From Parietichytrium sp. I65-24A (lineage: Eukaryota > Sar > Bigyra > Thraustochytrida > Thraustochytriidae), in assembly GCA_012862575.1 (NCBI GenBank), contig BLSF01000018.1, forward strand, positions 67,680 through 131,679: a stretch of DNA of 64,000 bases, written 5' to 3'. Made by a program: the position numbers and the translations under genes. Below, one piece after another: positions 1 through 9,846 of this stretch (position 1 is its first letter; every line of letters begins with the position of its first letter). The notes below the pieces were generated by a model. The model did not search any database and was not told the origin of the DNA. It saw only the letters and a program-made list of their open reading frames with translations.

Positions 1-1
1 G

Positions 2-295
2 GCCGTTTGGGTCGAGAATACGCGTTCGGCCAAGCGGCAACGCAGCTCTGTGTCTCCCTCTACTGGCGTGCCAGAGAGCAAAGTTGTGTCCACCACCAAA
101 ATGCAGTTCGACGACAACGGAGACTCGATTCTGCAAAAGGCGAGCCACGTAGATTCAGCCCAGCCGCACAGAGTAACAGGGGTGCTTGACAGCAGCCTCA
201 CCCGCGAACAATCCTCTGAAAATGGCTCATCAGCGGCACGGAACAGCACCAGCGGAAAGCGAGCATCTCGCAAGTACACAGACCCCGAATTGTAG
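2..295 (+). CDS. 3' end of an unidentified gene (partial, runs in from the left edge)
   Basis: One frame is open from base 2 of the window to a TAG at 293-295, giving about 97 C-terminal residues. The segment is rich in Ser, Arg and Lys and looks disordered, with a basic cluster near its start (KRQR) and another near its end (GKRASRK). There is no domain that I recognise. The only in-frame ATG is at 101-103, so the piece is better explained as the tail of a longer protein, or its last exon, than as a complete gene. An open frame of this length can arise by chance, so coding status is uncertain. Confidence 0.35.
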   Translation, partial: AVWVENTRSAKRQRSSVSPSTGVPESKVVSTTKMQFDDNGDSILQKASHVDSAQPHRVTGVLDSSLTREQSSENGSSAARNSTSGKRASRKYTDPEL

Positions 296-923
296 CATGT
301 GAATGATTTCTCACTCTCTCACTTCTCTCACTCACTGTATCTGTCTCTCTCTCTCTCTTTTGTACTTTTTTTTTCTTCTTTCTCGTAAATGATCCTTGCC
401 TTGCCTTCAGGTTCATTCCATCGCGACACAGTTGTCATAACATGCACTCCGCGCGAATTGCTGCGACGTTGACCATCTTTTGCAATTCAGAAGAAAAAAA
501 AACAGCCAAAAAATCCATGCGCAAATACATTCATTCCCCCATTTCATTTTCATTCAAAATTCAAAATTCAAAATTTTAAACTCTCGGTTAGGTTTCCTCG
601 CCCTAACCTGCGAAACCCATCTCGGTTCTGCGCTCCCCCAGGTCGCTCCGCCACTTCCTCGCACCACCTCGCCAGCCCTACGAGCGACCATAGCATCTCC
701 CACCAGTACACCCCGTCTTGTACAACATGGTCCACGAACACGTTCTTTGTTCCCTTCACGTTCCAAACAACTAATTTTCTCTGAGGCAAGAGGAAAAGAC
801 AGAGAGAAAAGAGAGAGAGAAGAGCCGCCAAAAGAGTCCCCGAAGACATCGCAAAGGGTACGCGCAGATTCCCCGCAAGTAAGGTGTACGCACAGGGAGA
901 GCGAGATAACGGCGAGTGCGAAG
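296..923. other. Intergenic stretch upstream of the RPA3 gene
   Basis: I see no gene here. The stretch holds a CT-rich tract near 315-360, a short A/T-rich direct repeat (copies of CAAAATT near 554-575) and a purine-rich tract near 800-830. Small open frames on both strands have no recognisable content. It probably holds the 3' flank of the left-edge gene and the promoter and 5' UTR of RPA3. Confidence 0.5.
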
Positions 924-1837
924 ATGAATCCAGCCGGAGAGGTGAGTTGGAGTGGCCTGTGAGGGAGTTGGCTGCGGAGTGAGTGAGAGACATGTGTTGG
1001 CGTGGAGCGTGTATGGGAAGTGTGTCGCGCGGACGAGGAGTCTCGGACAAGAGAATGAGATGTGATGTGATGTGCTGTTCTATTCCATTCCATTCTGTTC
1101 TATTGTGCTGTGCTGTTCTATTCTGTGCTGTGCTGTGCTGTGATATGATGGATATGATGGATGTGATGGAAATGATGTGATGTGATGGATGTGATGTGAT
1201 TTGATTTGATGTGATGGATGTGTTTTATTGTGATGTGATTTGATTTGATTTGATTTGCTGTGATGTGATGTGGCTAATGTTTTGTTGCGGTTTGCTCTCG
1301 TCGGCTTGTGCGTGGTGGGTTTGGGCGATAGTCACATAATGACGGGTTTATGACGGAGCGCGTGAACGCGGGCCTGATGCCAAAGTGCGTGGGCAAGACG
1401 GTGTCCTTGATTGGTAAAGTGCTGGGAAATTCGCAAGACGGAGAGCAGGTTCAAGTGGAGACAGCTGTAAGTTTGAGGCGCCGGCAAGCTTGACACGGTG
1501 GAGGTGGCTTGACTGACGCGCATATGATGTGATGGTTGAAAACGCTAGGACGGGCAAAGCGTCAATATCCACCTCGCGTCAGCCCCGAATGACGTTGTCC
1601 AGGAGTAAGTCTCGTTTTCTTGGTTTGTCATCCGCTGTGTCTGGAAAGCGTTGCACTGACCTTGGTTTTCCTTCCTCACACAGCCGCTGCTACGAGTTTC
1701 TCGGGGTGGTTCAGAGAGACAACTCCCTCAGCGAACAGGCCCGCATTCCGCTTAGCGACAACTTTGATCTTGGCAACTACAACAAACTTATCGAACTCTC
1801 TCACGATAGCAGGTTCTCCAACATGTTTTGGGGATAA
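924..1837 (+). CDS. RPA3: Replication protein A 14 kDa subunit (RPA3), four exons
   Basis: RPA3 is the small OB-fold subunit of the heterotrimeric single-strand DNA-binding complex RPA, used in nuclear replication and repair. The proposed exons are 924-941, 1332-1466, 1549-1604 and 1684-1837. All introns are GT-AG and the frame is kept, giving 120 residues (human RPA3 has 121). The alignment is recognisable throughout: the ERVNAGLMPKCVGKTVSLIGKV stretch in exon 2 corresponds to the start of the human OB fold, the exon 3 strand begins DGQSVNIHL, and the C-terminal DLGNYNKLIELSH matches the conserved helix after the fold. Exon 1 encodes only MNPAGE and is followed by a good donor (GTGAGT). If that exon is wrong, translation would start at the ATG at 1350, giving 108 residues. 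Intron 1 is 390 bp and filled with TGATG-type repeats; the others are about 80 bp. Confidence 0.85.
1067..1263 (+). repeat. Degenerate TGATG / TTCTATTC / TGTGC repeats inside RPA3 intron 1
   Basis: Imperfect short repeats follow one another: TTCTATTC and TTCCATTC units, then TGTGC units, then TGATG(GA) and TGATTTGATT units. They lie wholly inside the first RPA3 intron, 942-1331, and explain its unusual length compared with the other introns in the window. Confidence 0.7.
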
Positions 1838-2093
1838 TTGACTTTCGAAGATTCCCTTTGTAAGTATAACTTCTACCTTTTTTCTTTTTACATGTTTTAC
1901 AAATCAAAATACAAAACGCATCCAGCGGACGAATCACAAATTCCCTCCCGCACATTTCCTTCTGCTTTCTCACGGTCACTCAGCAATATACATTCGAAAG
2001 AAGGGCACAAGATACCTTTCAGCAGCACTTGTTACTAGTAGAATTTAGAAAAAATCAGGACTGGTTTAACTTAGAGATGTTAAGTTGGTCGAA

Positions 2094-5000
2094 TCAAGGC
2101 GTCTCATGGGTGTCTAATGAGATGCTCTCTTCAAGAGAGCTGTACATAATGTTCCGCTGCTTGATGAGTGCCTTCTCGTCGTGCTTTGACAGCTGAAGAA
2201 TCTTTACGAGCTGGGTGAACAGCAATCCAAGCTCCGACAAATTCTTGGCACGCTCGACTGCTCGTGTCCACCTAAACTGATGCTTAATCGCGGTCACTAC
2301 CGCGCGCTGAGCGTGCTCATTCGTAAGGGAGTACACCTGCCCGATAAAGAGCTCATAGAATTCCTTCATCATGCTTTGTAAGATCACGCGAACTTCTGCC
2401 CACCCCTTCCCTGCATTGAGCATACGGACAATGTTTTCCACGTTCTGCAGCCAACGCTTGCGGTCACTATCTGCGCCTTCATACCACGATGGCCCCCTTG
2501 CGGTTAGGTCAGTTGTTGCATTTTGACTTGCTGTGAGAAACTCCAGCGCCATCAAGGAAGTCAAGAGATCCAAAGATCGGTATGCGAGCCCAAGCCGAGC
2601 TGATCGAGTAATCGACGTCTGCTCGTCCTTTACAATTTCCTCTACTTTGATCGACTCTTCGCCACGGCAGCGCTCATAAGCTTCCAGGGCAATAACGTCG
2701 TCCAGCATTTCTCCCTTGAGCTTTTCCAAGGCCTCCTCGGGAGCTGCTTTCGCAAGGTCGAGAAGCTCTTTCATTTTTGCAACGTTTGCTTTCTCCGCCT
2801 CTTCTTTGACTACAGCCTGCGGTTTCTCCCAGGAGGTCTCGCGCGTTTCTCTGTGGTAATAGTACACCTTGCCGTCTTCCGTTTTCGCAGTGAGATACTT
2901 CTTCGCATCCTCGGCAACATCAGCACAAGCCTTCTCCGCCTCTTCAACGCGCTTCTGTGCACTTTCTATCTCTTGCACCTTAGCTGCGTCATCACCATTT
3001 TGAACGTCAACATACTCTTTGATTTTGGCCTGTGCTTCGTCGCGCCTGGTGCTCAAAGCCGCGCGAGAGTCATCTGAGAAGACGATTCTCAGAGTTTTCT
3101 GGAGGTGGTTTTCCCTCGCCCCACGCGGATCCAAGGACTCAATGAGAGTTTCGATGGACTCGATGCTGGTGAAAACACCCCACTGTCCAGTCCTGCACAT
3201 TTCGACGTACAAAAATGGGCTCTGCGTCTCCCGCAACAGCCAATACCGGTTGAAAAAACGATCTGCCCCAATAGGCTCGAGCCGGATGGCGCTGCGCTGC
3301 AATTCAGTCTCAAATTCTAAGCGACGACCATTCATTGCTTTGCGATGCTCCTCTAACTCTTCAGTCTTGCTAGCTAAATCCCTCTCGCGTTTCTGATCAT
3401 CCTTGAGCGTTTTTTGGTAATTTTTGTGCTCGAAAAGCTGGCGCTCAACACGCTTTTGGATCAAACGACGAACCGCAGTTGTGTCCAGCGCCATGTCCAA
3501 GAGGCTCGACACCATGCACAGCTTGCTTTCGAAAGGAAGCTGAGAAAAGTCCTCCAAATTGTTGAGTTGCAGGACTACCTCTTCTAAACTTGGGATTCCG
3601 GGCTGGTAAGGCTCGACATGATGAAGAGAGTTCGGCATGGCTAACGTGTTTGGTGCGACAGGTTTGGGGCGCACTTCATCGTCGTCATCACCCTCATTTT
3701 CCTCCGACTTTGCAATCCCTGGCTCGCGCTTGACGGGAGCATCTCCAGAGCTTGTCACATCTTGCTTTCCTTCGTCGACCTCCATCTTGACATCTGCACT
3801 ATCCTCTTCAGCAGTTGTCTTAGTTGCTGCTGTGGCGTCTGTGACTGTTTCGGGCTCATCGTCGTAGAGATACTTTGGATCACGTAGACGAATTTTTTGC
3901 TCGTACAAAGTTTTGAACACCCCTTCAAGCTTCCGGCTATCGTTGTAGATTTTCGTGTGGGACTTGTTGAACAGACGGCAGTTTCTCCATATCTGACGAA
4001 TATCAGCAGCAAAACCTTCATGTCCGCCACCAAGGCAATCCGTGTGGTAAAAGCGCTCGTCCAACGCATTCTGGTACTGGGTTTCATTCTGAAATGTCCG
4101 CTGCTGATGCCCCAGCGTCGTCTTGGACTCCTCCTCGTCCTCCTTTACGACTGTCTCCGACTCAGCTTTCTCGGAGTCATCCTCTTGTTTGACAGCCTCG
4201 CTACCGCCGCCCTCCATCTCCTCATCAGCATCACCATCTTCGCCTTCCACCGCGTCCTCGCTGACGATCCACTCGATGACCTGAGAGTACCTGTTCCCTT
4301 CAGGTGCACGTTCAGGGTCGTAGTGTCCACTTCGCAGCCTTGTTTGGACGGTCTGCATGTCCATTGGTCGCTTAATGATCTCAAAATAATTCGGAGCGTT
4401 GTCACGCTCGGGATGTACCGGCACGGTGAAAGGGCCGGCCGCAAGATCATCCATGAGCTCTGTGAGAATCTCATCACACGTGCTGAGGAGGTCGGGGTCG
4501 ATCTTGATCGCCTTCTTGAGAGCCGATCGCTTTCTACGTGCGAATGGCATTTCCTCGTCATCTGCCTCGTCTTGCTCCTCGCGTTTCTCGTCTTCAACCT
4601 GCAGACGATGGACCAGGGCTCTACGAGCAACTTCAGGCCACGACACCTCGTTGACGCAGAAATCCGGGACAGGCCATAAATCGTCAGAATTATACGGATA
4701 GCTGGGGAGCTGAACCGTTGGGCTCAACTCGGTGTACACCGGCGTGCTTCCGCGCGACCTGCGACTTCGGCGGGTACCGATCCCAGCCGCATCCTCGACT
4801 CCCATGATAGCCTTGCTCCCGCCAGTCGCGGGGTCGACCTCGAGATTGCCCGCTTCAGAGGAGAGGAATTGGATTAGTGCAACGAGAGCGTGGTCGAGTT
4901 GTGAGCGGGCAAAGCAGACTCGAAAGCGCGCAAAGTTGGCAAAGTCTGGATAGGCAGGGTCAAACACCTTGGTGTCAAGCACCTCGGTCCCGAGCATTCG

Positions 5001-8000
5001 TAAAGTTGACCAGATAGACAGCAGCGCGGAAAGTCGTGAGCCCTGGAGCGAAAAGCTGCCCTCAGCTAGGTATCCAAAGGTGCCGAATTTCTCGTCACGA
5101 AAGTCATGGTCACTCGGCACGTCATGCTTCACCACAGCGCATAATTTCTCAAAGTCCACAAAGGCGAGATCGCATGGCAAGAAGGTGGGCATGGGCCTGC
5201 TAATTTTGGAGAGCTTGTCCACGATCTGTCTGACGAAATCGTTGGAGATCTTGCCGATCCGCGATTGATCCTCCTCCAAGACTTCCATGTCATCAGGAAG
5301 TCCAATTCCATCCTCAATCATCTTCTTCTGCATTTGCTCTCGCCTTTGCGCCTCGCGTTCCCGCGTTTTGGCGGCCTTACTAGGCTCCCCCTTGTCGCGC
5401 CGAAGGAATTCTCGATGCTCATCGCTAATTGCTTTTCCACCCCGGACCAGCAGATTGTGAATGAGTTTGGATTGGAGCACCTTGTCGACCTTCTTCTGAT
5501 GCTTGTGAACCCTGGTGACCTGATCTACAATGTATAGCGCACTATCGATCACGTCAGCCTTGGTGAGATTGTCCTTGTCACTCACTCGCTCGCTACCAAC
5601 TCGCATCGGGCATTCCACCTCATCCTGCGTGACAATGTTGAGTGCTGCATCGAGAGACATATCTTCGTCGCCGACGTTCTCCAGGACCTCAAGGAACCGC
5701 CAGCACGCCTCGAACCGCTTCCAGGCGGGGACAAAGTACGGGTAGTATTCCACGGAGGGAGCTGTGGGGACGTTGCGACCAGCTATGCGGTAACGAGCGT
5801 GTTCGGTCTCGAGCCAGAGGATGGGGTCATGCTCGCCATGCGTCATTGTGACTGCCTTGATGTCTGTGAGCCGCACTCTAACGCGCTCGCGCGACAAAAG
5901 CTTTTTGGCCAACCGGTCAGGCTTTACTTTTTTCAAAATAGAAAAGCTCTTATCCGGGACTGTGTACCCAAGAGGCTCTAACTTTAAGCGCTTCGCGCTG
6001 GGGCTGCTACCTTCCTCAGCGTCCTCGTCACCTTCTCCCTCTTCTCTAGCCCTCTTCAAATCGTTCACCTCCTCCTCTTCCTTCACCCGCTTGATCTTCT
6101 CAGCGCGTGAGGAGCGACGGCGAGGGACAGCCTCGTACGCCTCGGGATCGAACTTTTTCACGCTCTTTCTGGACCGTTTGCCCGTTTTCCCTCCATCGTC
6201 CTCGTCCTCCTCTTCCGTCTTCTTATTGCTACTACTACTACTACTGCTGGTTTGTTGCGCCCCGTTCGAAGCGGCGTTGGCCTCGTCTTTCTCTTGGCCA
6301 TCCACCTCCATGGCGGCGTCCGCATCAGCGTCAGCATCCGCATCCGCATCGGCACTAGCACTGCGTTTTTCGCCTTCGCCCTCGTTTTCGTCATCCTTCT
6401 CATCTTGCTCTTCTGCTTGGCCTTCTTCCTCTTCTTCTTCTTCTTGCATGTGTTCGTCTTTGTCGGCATCCGGATCAGCATCTGGATCCGCATCCGCAGC
6501 GGCGTCGTCGTCGTTGTTGTTCTCTGCATCCGCCTCTCCGTCGCCTTCTTCTTCTTCTTCCTCCTGTTCTTCTTCTGCAGCGGCAGCGGGAGCAGGAACA
6601 GCTGGCGCAGTTGCCGCGGTAGTTGGAGCAGGGTCGTGAGGCCGCTCAATGCCAGCGATCTGGTCCTCCCAGCGCTGCTTGATCTTTGCTGCCAAAGCAG
6701 CCACCTCTGGAGCCAGGTGTTTGCAGAGCTTGGCCACAGGTTTGCCGGTGCCAGTGTTGCGCAGGACGTCCCTGTTGACGAACCTAACCTTGTCGACCCT
6801 CTCAAGTGTCTGAATGAGCCTGCTGAGCGGCGTGGAAGGCGAGGAGTCGGCCTTCTGGGCGATTTTGTCCTGCACGGGCTCCTTCGCCCCCCCTGGGCCG
6901 AACCCAATCCACGAGCCGATCTTGATGCAACAGTCCACGGCCAGGGCAAAGTCCTTTTTAGTGGCGGCGGCGGCGGGTGCCTGGCCTTCAATGACGGCGC
7001 GCCACTCGTTCTTGAGCTCCTTGGCCGTGGCCGCGATCTTCTTCTCGCGGTGTTTGCGCAGGCGATTGATAAGCTTACCGAGGCCAGTCTCCGTGAGGGA
7101 GTCGGCGTCCACGGTGAGCCCCTGCAGGCGCTTGAGCACAGCACGGAGGCCGCTAACCTCGCGCTCGTGAAAGTCCGCGAGCTGCGCGGTAGCCCTACCC
7201 AGCGCAGCCTCCTCCTTTTTGGTGGTGGAAGTGCGCGCCTTCTTGCTCGCGCCGTGCGACGCGCCGTGCGCAGCCGCCCCGTTGCCAGCGGTGAGGTGCG
7301 GATATTCGTGCGCCAGGTGGTGCGGCGGGCGCAGTGCGCGGAAGATATAAGACTCGCAGAAGCGGTCCACATCGGGCAGGCCCTCGATCACGCTGGCGAC
7401 CTTGAGATTTGCAAAGCCGAACATCTCCGGCCCGGAGATCGACTCGCCGCCCTTTGGAAGGCCCATTTCCAGCCGCCGGTCGTTCACGCTGTTGAGCACG
7501 CTCTGCCACACGTTCGACGAGGACGGTCCCTCCCAGGACGGCTCGCCGCCTTCGTGGCACACCCTGAACACCGGCCCGTCGTCGCCCTGGACCACCTCGC
7601 TGACATATAGCGCCTTGTCGTTGGGGTCGATCGCGCTCGCGTACTGCCGCTCGGACCTGAACCCAGCGGGGAAGATGTGCGTCTTCGAGTGGTACGCCGG
7701 GTCCGCCACCACCTGCCCCATCTCCGTCACCGTCATCACGCCAACTGTGAACGGCACCGGCACGCTCTCCCGCAGCCGCCGCGCCGCCGCGTACGCCTCC
7801 GCGCGGCTCAGCTCCGGGTTGAACCCCGGCACTTTGATCCCCCCGCTGCCGCCAGCACCAGCGCCCGCAGCACCACCAGCGCCAGCCCCCGCGCCCTTGC
7901 CCTCCGCGTTAGGGGTCTGCCGGCGCACGTGCTTGTCCAGCATCTCCGCCGCGCGCAGCCTGCCCTCCGCGCCGCCGCCGCCCGCCGCGTTAGGGGTCTG

Positions 8001-8552
8001 CCGGCCGGCAGCCTTGGCGGCCGACGCCTTGGGCGGCACGCGCTCGCCTTCGCGGGGAGCGCCGCGCGCCACGCGGACCAGCGGGTGGTCGTCCATCCTC
8101 AGCGGCTGCACCACCGTGCCGAACGCCACCAGTTCGGCCAGGTCCAGCTCGCCGTTCCCGGAACGTCCCGCGGAACGTTCCGCGGACGACTCCAGCGCCG
8201 CCAGTAACAGCGCCCCCAGCGAGACGCGCGAGCCCGTGCTCGCGTCGTACAGCGACCAGTCGTCCAGCGTGCGCACCCTCGCGCCGTTCTTGTCCTTCTC
8301 GTCGAACGCCGCGCCCACCGCCGACTCCTCCGCCTCCGCCTCCGCCTTAGCTGCGGTCGGCCCCGCGCGAGGGTGCCCGCCCGCCGCCAGCCGCGCCTCG
8401 CGCGCGCCCACCGGAAGGTCCGCGTCGCATACGTACGCGGACAGGCGCAGGCGCTGAACCGCGCGGCGGACGGACTCGGCGCAGTCGATCTTGGCGGACG
8501 ACTTGCCCTTGACCCCGGCCGAGGACCTTTTCTTCTTGCTGCGCTGACCCAT
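2094..8552 (-). CDS. Giant chromatin-reader protein: FYRN/FYRC, TFIIS-N x2, DDT/WHIM, bromodomain, WW
   Basis: This is a single exon of 2,152 residues starting at the ATG at 8552. The frame stays open five codons further upstream but only to a GTG. Recognisable parts, in order: FYRN about 265-310 (YHSKTHIFPAGF) and FYRC about 315-405 (GPEMFGFANL), as in MLL-type histone methyltransferases; two TFIIS-N/LW-like helical modules about 460-525 and 570-645; a long acidic and Lys/Arg-rich linker; a weak DNMT1-RFTS-like segment about 900-955 (WLETEHARYRI); a DDT-like helical block about 1150-1220; a bromodomain about 1350-1555 with a roughly 100-residue acidic insertion; WHIM1 (LPFESKLCMVSSLLD, about 1670) and the WHIM/WSD motif (RLEPIGADRFFNRYWLL, about 1760); and a WW domain about 1890-1915. 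DDT-WHIM-bromodomain is the BAZ/ACF1 layout of ISWI-partner subunits. I see no SET domain or PHD finger. A nuclear chromatin-remodelling role is inferred. The 5' kilobase is very GC-rich compared with the rest. Confidence 0.88.
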   Translation of the reverse strand: MGQRSKKKRSSAGVKGKSSAKIDCAESVRRAVQRLRLSAYVCDADLPVGAREARLAAGGHPRAGPTAAKAEAEAEESAVGAAFDEKDKNGARVRTLDDWSLYDASTGSRVSLGALLLAALESSAERSAGRSGNGELDLAELVAFGTVVQPLRMDDHPLVRVARGAPREGERVPPKASAAKAAGRQTPNAAGGGGAEGRLRAAEMLDKHVRRQTPNAEGKGAGAGAGGAAGAGAGGSGGIKVPGFNPELSRAEAYAAARRLRESVPVPFTVGVMTVTEMGQVVADPAYHSKTHIFPAGFRSERQYASAIDPNDKALYVSEVVQGDDGPVFRVCHEGGEPSWEGPSSSNVWQSVLNSVNDRRLEMGLPKGGESISGPEMFGFANLKVASVIEGLPDVDRFCESYIFRALRPPHHLAHEYPHLTAGNGAAAHGASHGASKKARTSTTKKEEAALGRATAQLADFHEREVSGLRAVLKRLQGLTVDADSLTETGLGKLINRLRKHREKKIAATAKELKNEWRAVIEGQAPAAAATKKDFALAVDCCIKIGSWIGFGPGGAKEPVQDKIAQKADSSPSTPLSRLIQTLERVDKVRFVNRDVLRNTGTGKPVAKLCKHLAPEVAALAAKIKQRWEDQIAGIERPHDPAPTTAATAPAVPAPAAAAEEEQEEEEEEGDGEADAENNNDDDAAADADPDADPDADKDEHMQEEEEEEEGQAEEQDEKDDENEGEGEKRSASADADADADADADAAMEVDGQEKDEANAASNGAQQTSSSSSSSNKKTEEEDEDDGGKTGKRSRKSVKKFDPEAYEAVPRRRSSRAEKIKRVKEEEEVNDLKRAREEGEGDEDAEEGSSPSAKRLKLEPLGYTVPDKSFSILKKVKPDRLAKKLLSRERVRVRLTDIKAVTMTHGEHDPILWLETEHARYRIAGRNVPTAPSVEYYPYFVPAWKRFEACWRFLEVLENVGDEDMSLDAALNIVTQDEVECPMRVGSERVSDKDNLTKADVIDSALYIVDQVTRVHKHQKKVDKVLQSKLIHNLLVRGGKAISDEHREFLRRDKGEPSKAAKTREREAQRREQMQKKMIEDGIGLPDDMEVLEEDQSRIGKISNDFVRQIVDKLSKISRPMPTFLPCDLAFVDFEKLCAVVKHDVPSDHDFRDEKFGTFGYLAEGSFSLQGSRLSALLSIWSTLRMLGTEVLDTKVFDPAYPDFANFARFRVCFARSQLDHALVALIQFLSSEAGNLEVDPATGGSKAIMGVEDAAGIGTRRSRRSRGSTPVYTELSPTVQLPSYPYNSDDLWPVPDFCVNEVSWPEVARRALVHRLQVEDEKREEQDEADDEEMPFARRKRSALKKAIKIDPDLLSTCDEILTELMDDLAAGPFTVPVHPERDNAPNYFEIIKRPMDMQTVQTRLRSGHYDPERAPEGNRYSQVIEWIVSEDAVEGEDGDADEEMEGGGSEAVKQEDDSEKAESETVVKEDEEESKTTLGHQQRTFQNETQYQNALDERFYHTDCLGGGHEGFAADIRQIWRNCRLFNKSHTKIYNDSRKLEGVFKTLYEQKIRLRDPKYLYDDEPETVTDATAATKTTAEEDSADVKMEVDEGKQDVTSSGDAPVKREPGIAKSEENEGDDDDEVRPKPVAPNTLAMPNSLHHVEPYQPGIPSLEEVVLQLNNLEDFSQLPFESKLCMVSSLLDMALDTTAVRRLIQKRVERQLFEHKNYQKTLKDDQKRERDLASKTEELEEHRKAMNGRRLEFETELQRSAIRLEPIGADRFFNRYWLLRETQSPFLYVEMCRTGQWGVFTSIESIETLIESLDPRGARENHLQKTLRIVFSDDSRAALSTRRDEAQAKIKEYVDVQNGDDAAKVQEIESAQKRVEEAEKACADVAEDAKKYLTAKTEDGKVYYYHRETRETSWEKPQAVVKEEAEKANVAKMKELLDLAKAAPEEALEKLKGEMLDDVIALEAYERCRGEESIKVEEIVKDEQTSITRSARLGLAYRSLDLLTSLMALEFLTASQNATTDLTARGPSWYEGADSDRKRWLQNVENIVRMLNAGKGWAEVRVILQSMMKEFYELFIGQVYSLTNEHAQRAVVTAIKHQFRWTRAVERAKNLSELGLLFTQLVKILQLSKHDEKALIKQRNIMYSSLEESISLDTHETP

Positions 8553-9846
8553 CGCGCGCGGCGACACCGGCGACCCGGCGACACTGAGAAGAGAGGAGGG
8601 AAAAGCGCTGCGTGATGTGTGCCTGTGCCGCCTGCGGATCGTGGCGCAGCAGGGCGCGCGAGATTTTGTCCCTTCTTTTTTTCTTTCTTTCTCTCTTTCT
8701 TTTCTCTCTCTCTCTCTCTCCGCTTTTGTTTTTTTTCTCGTCTTTTTTTTCCCCTTTTTCGGCCCTTTTTTCCCCTGCTTTTCTTGTCGAAGGAGGAGAG
8801 GGAGACAGAGGGCGTTCCGCGCGCGTTCCTCGCGGCCCTCGCCCGCTGCTCTTGCTTCTCCCTCCCTACGCCCTGCTCAGCGAGGACCCCGACGTATCGT
8901 GCCGCGTACTGTGGGAGCTGTGGGAAGGGGAGAGATGGGGAGATGGATGGATCTGTGGGGATGTGTCGGATGTGAGGGAGACACAGAGAGAGAGAGGAAG
9001 AGAGTGGGTGGGTGCGGAGACTAGCGGGTGCGGTAGCGACGGCGTATGCCCAAAGGCGGGCGGTAAGGTTGGTTAGAGAGGTGGTAGTGCAGAATCATCG
9101 CCTTGAAAACACGAGTTGGTTGATGCAGAGGAATTATTGGTCAGCGTTGCGCTGTTTGTTTTGCTTGGATTTGATTTGCCTCGTTCGGTTTGGTGTGTTT
9201 GTTGGTGGCTTTCATTTATTCTTGATTCTTTATTTATACACTCGCAAGTGTGGGTCTCTCGTGTCTTGTCCCGGGCACTCTTTGTTTGACTGGGTGAACA
9301 TCATCACATCGTCTATAATTAGTTTAGTACACTACTAGCTAGCTACTAGTAGGTGGATGGTGCATAATTATGAGACGTTTTTTGTGTTGGGATGGCGTTC
9401 AAACTGGGGACAGAGAAACAAAAATTATATTTCATTCTAAGCGGGGAGTACCATGTGTGCTATCCGTTTGTAGAACAGCAAGATTGTGTCCCTTTTTTTT
9501 CCCCCTCGAGGTGAACTCGAGATTCTTATAGAGATGTCGGTGAGTTTTCGTCAAGCAAGTCGACGCTTTCGTAGTGTCGAATACTTTTGACAAATTCTAA
9601 CCGGGATATGTTTTCGCTTTTCTTTGATTGAATAAATTTGATCGTCAAGATTTGCTTGCTCGGGCTGTCCTGGAGGACAAGCTTAGAGGCAAACGGATTC
9701 GACGGTCCTGAGTGGGAAGTCATGCAAATCAACATTTTAAGAGAACTTTCTTTCTAGGTTTTGGAAATTGGAATTTCTTATTACAGAGGTGAAAGGCTAA
9801 TCCTATGTCATTAAAACGATTGCTGAAATAGAATGGTTGAGAATTC
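8553..9846. other. Intergenic stretch with T/CT-rich tract
   Basis: I see no supported gene in this stretch. 8660-8780 is a strong pyrimidine tract (T and CT runs) immediately upstream of the chromatin-reader gene, probably part of its promoter or 5' UTR. 8970-9090 is G-rich. 9526-9735 on the minus strand is open for 69 codons from an ATG but has no recognisable similarity and sits in the 3' flank of the vWD-like gene. Confidence 0.5.

Noticed and set aside
6158-7372. 404-codon frame in the same strand as, but out of frame with, the chromatin-reader gene
   Set aside because: The product is a Lys/Arg/Pro-rich shadow of the repetitive acidic coding region, without recognisable domains.
7402-8457. 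Long open frames antisense to the chromatin-reader gene, including one of 351 codons
   Set aside because: They lie in GC-rich DNA opposite a gene with clear domains, give Pro/Ala/Ser-rich low-complexity products and show no family motif. High GC lowers stop frequency in all frames.
8612-9076. Three overlapping frames in the pyrimidine tract
   Set aside because: They translate a CT/T tract into Phe/Ser/Leu runs; none has a credible protein-like continuation.
9526-9735. 69-codon minus-strand frame with an ATG
   Set aside because: Short, no similarity, located in the 3' flank of the vWD-like gene.
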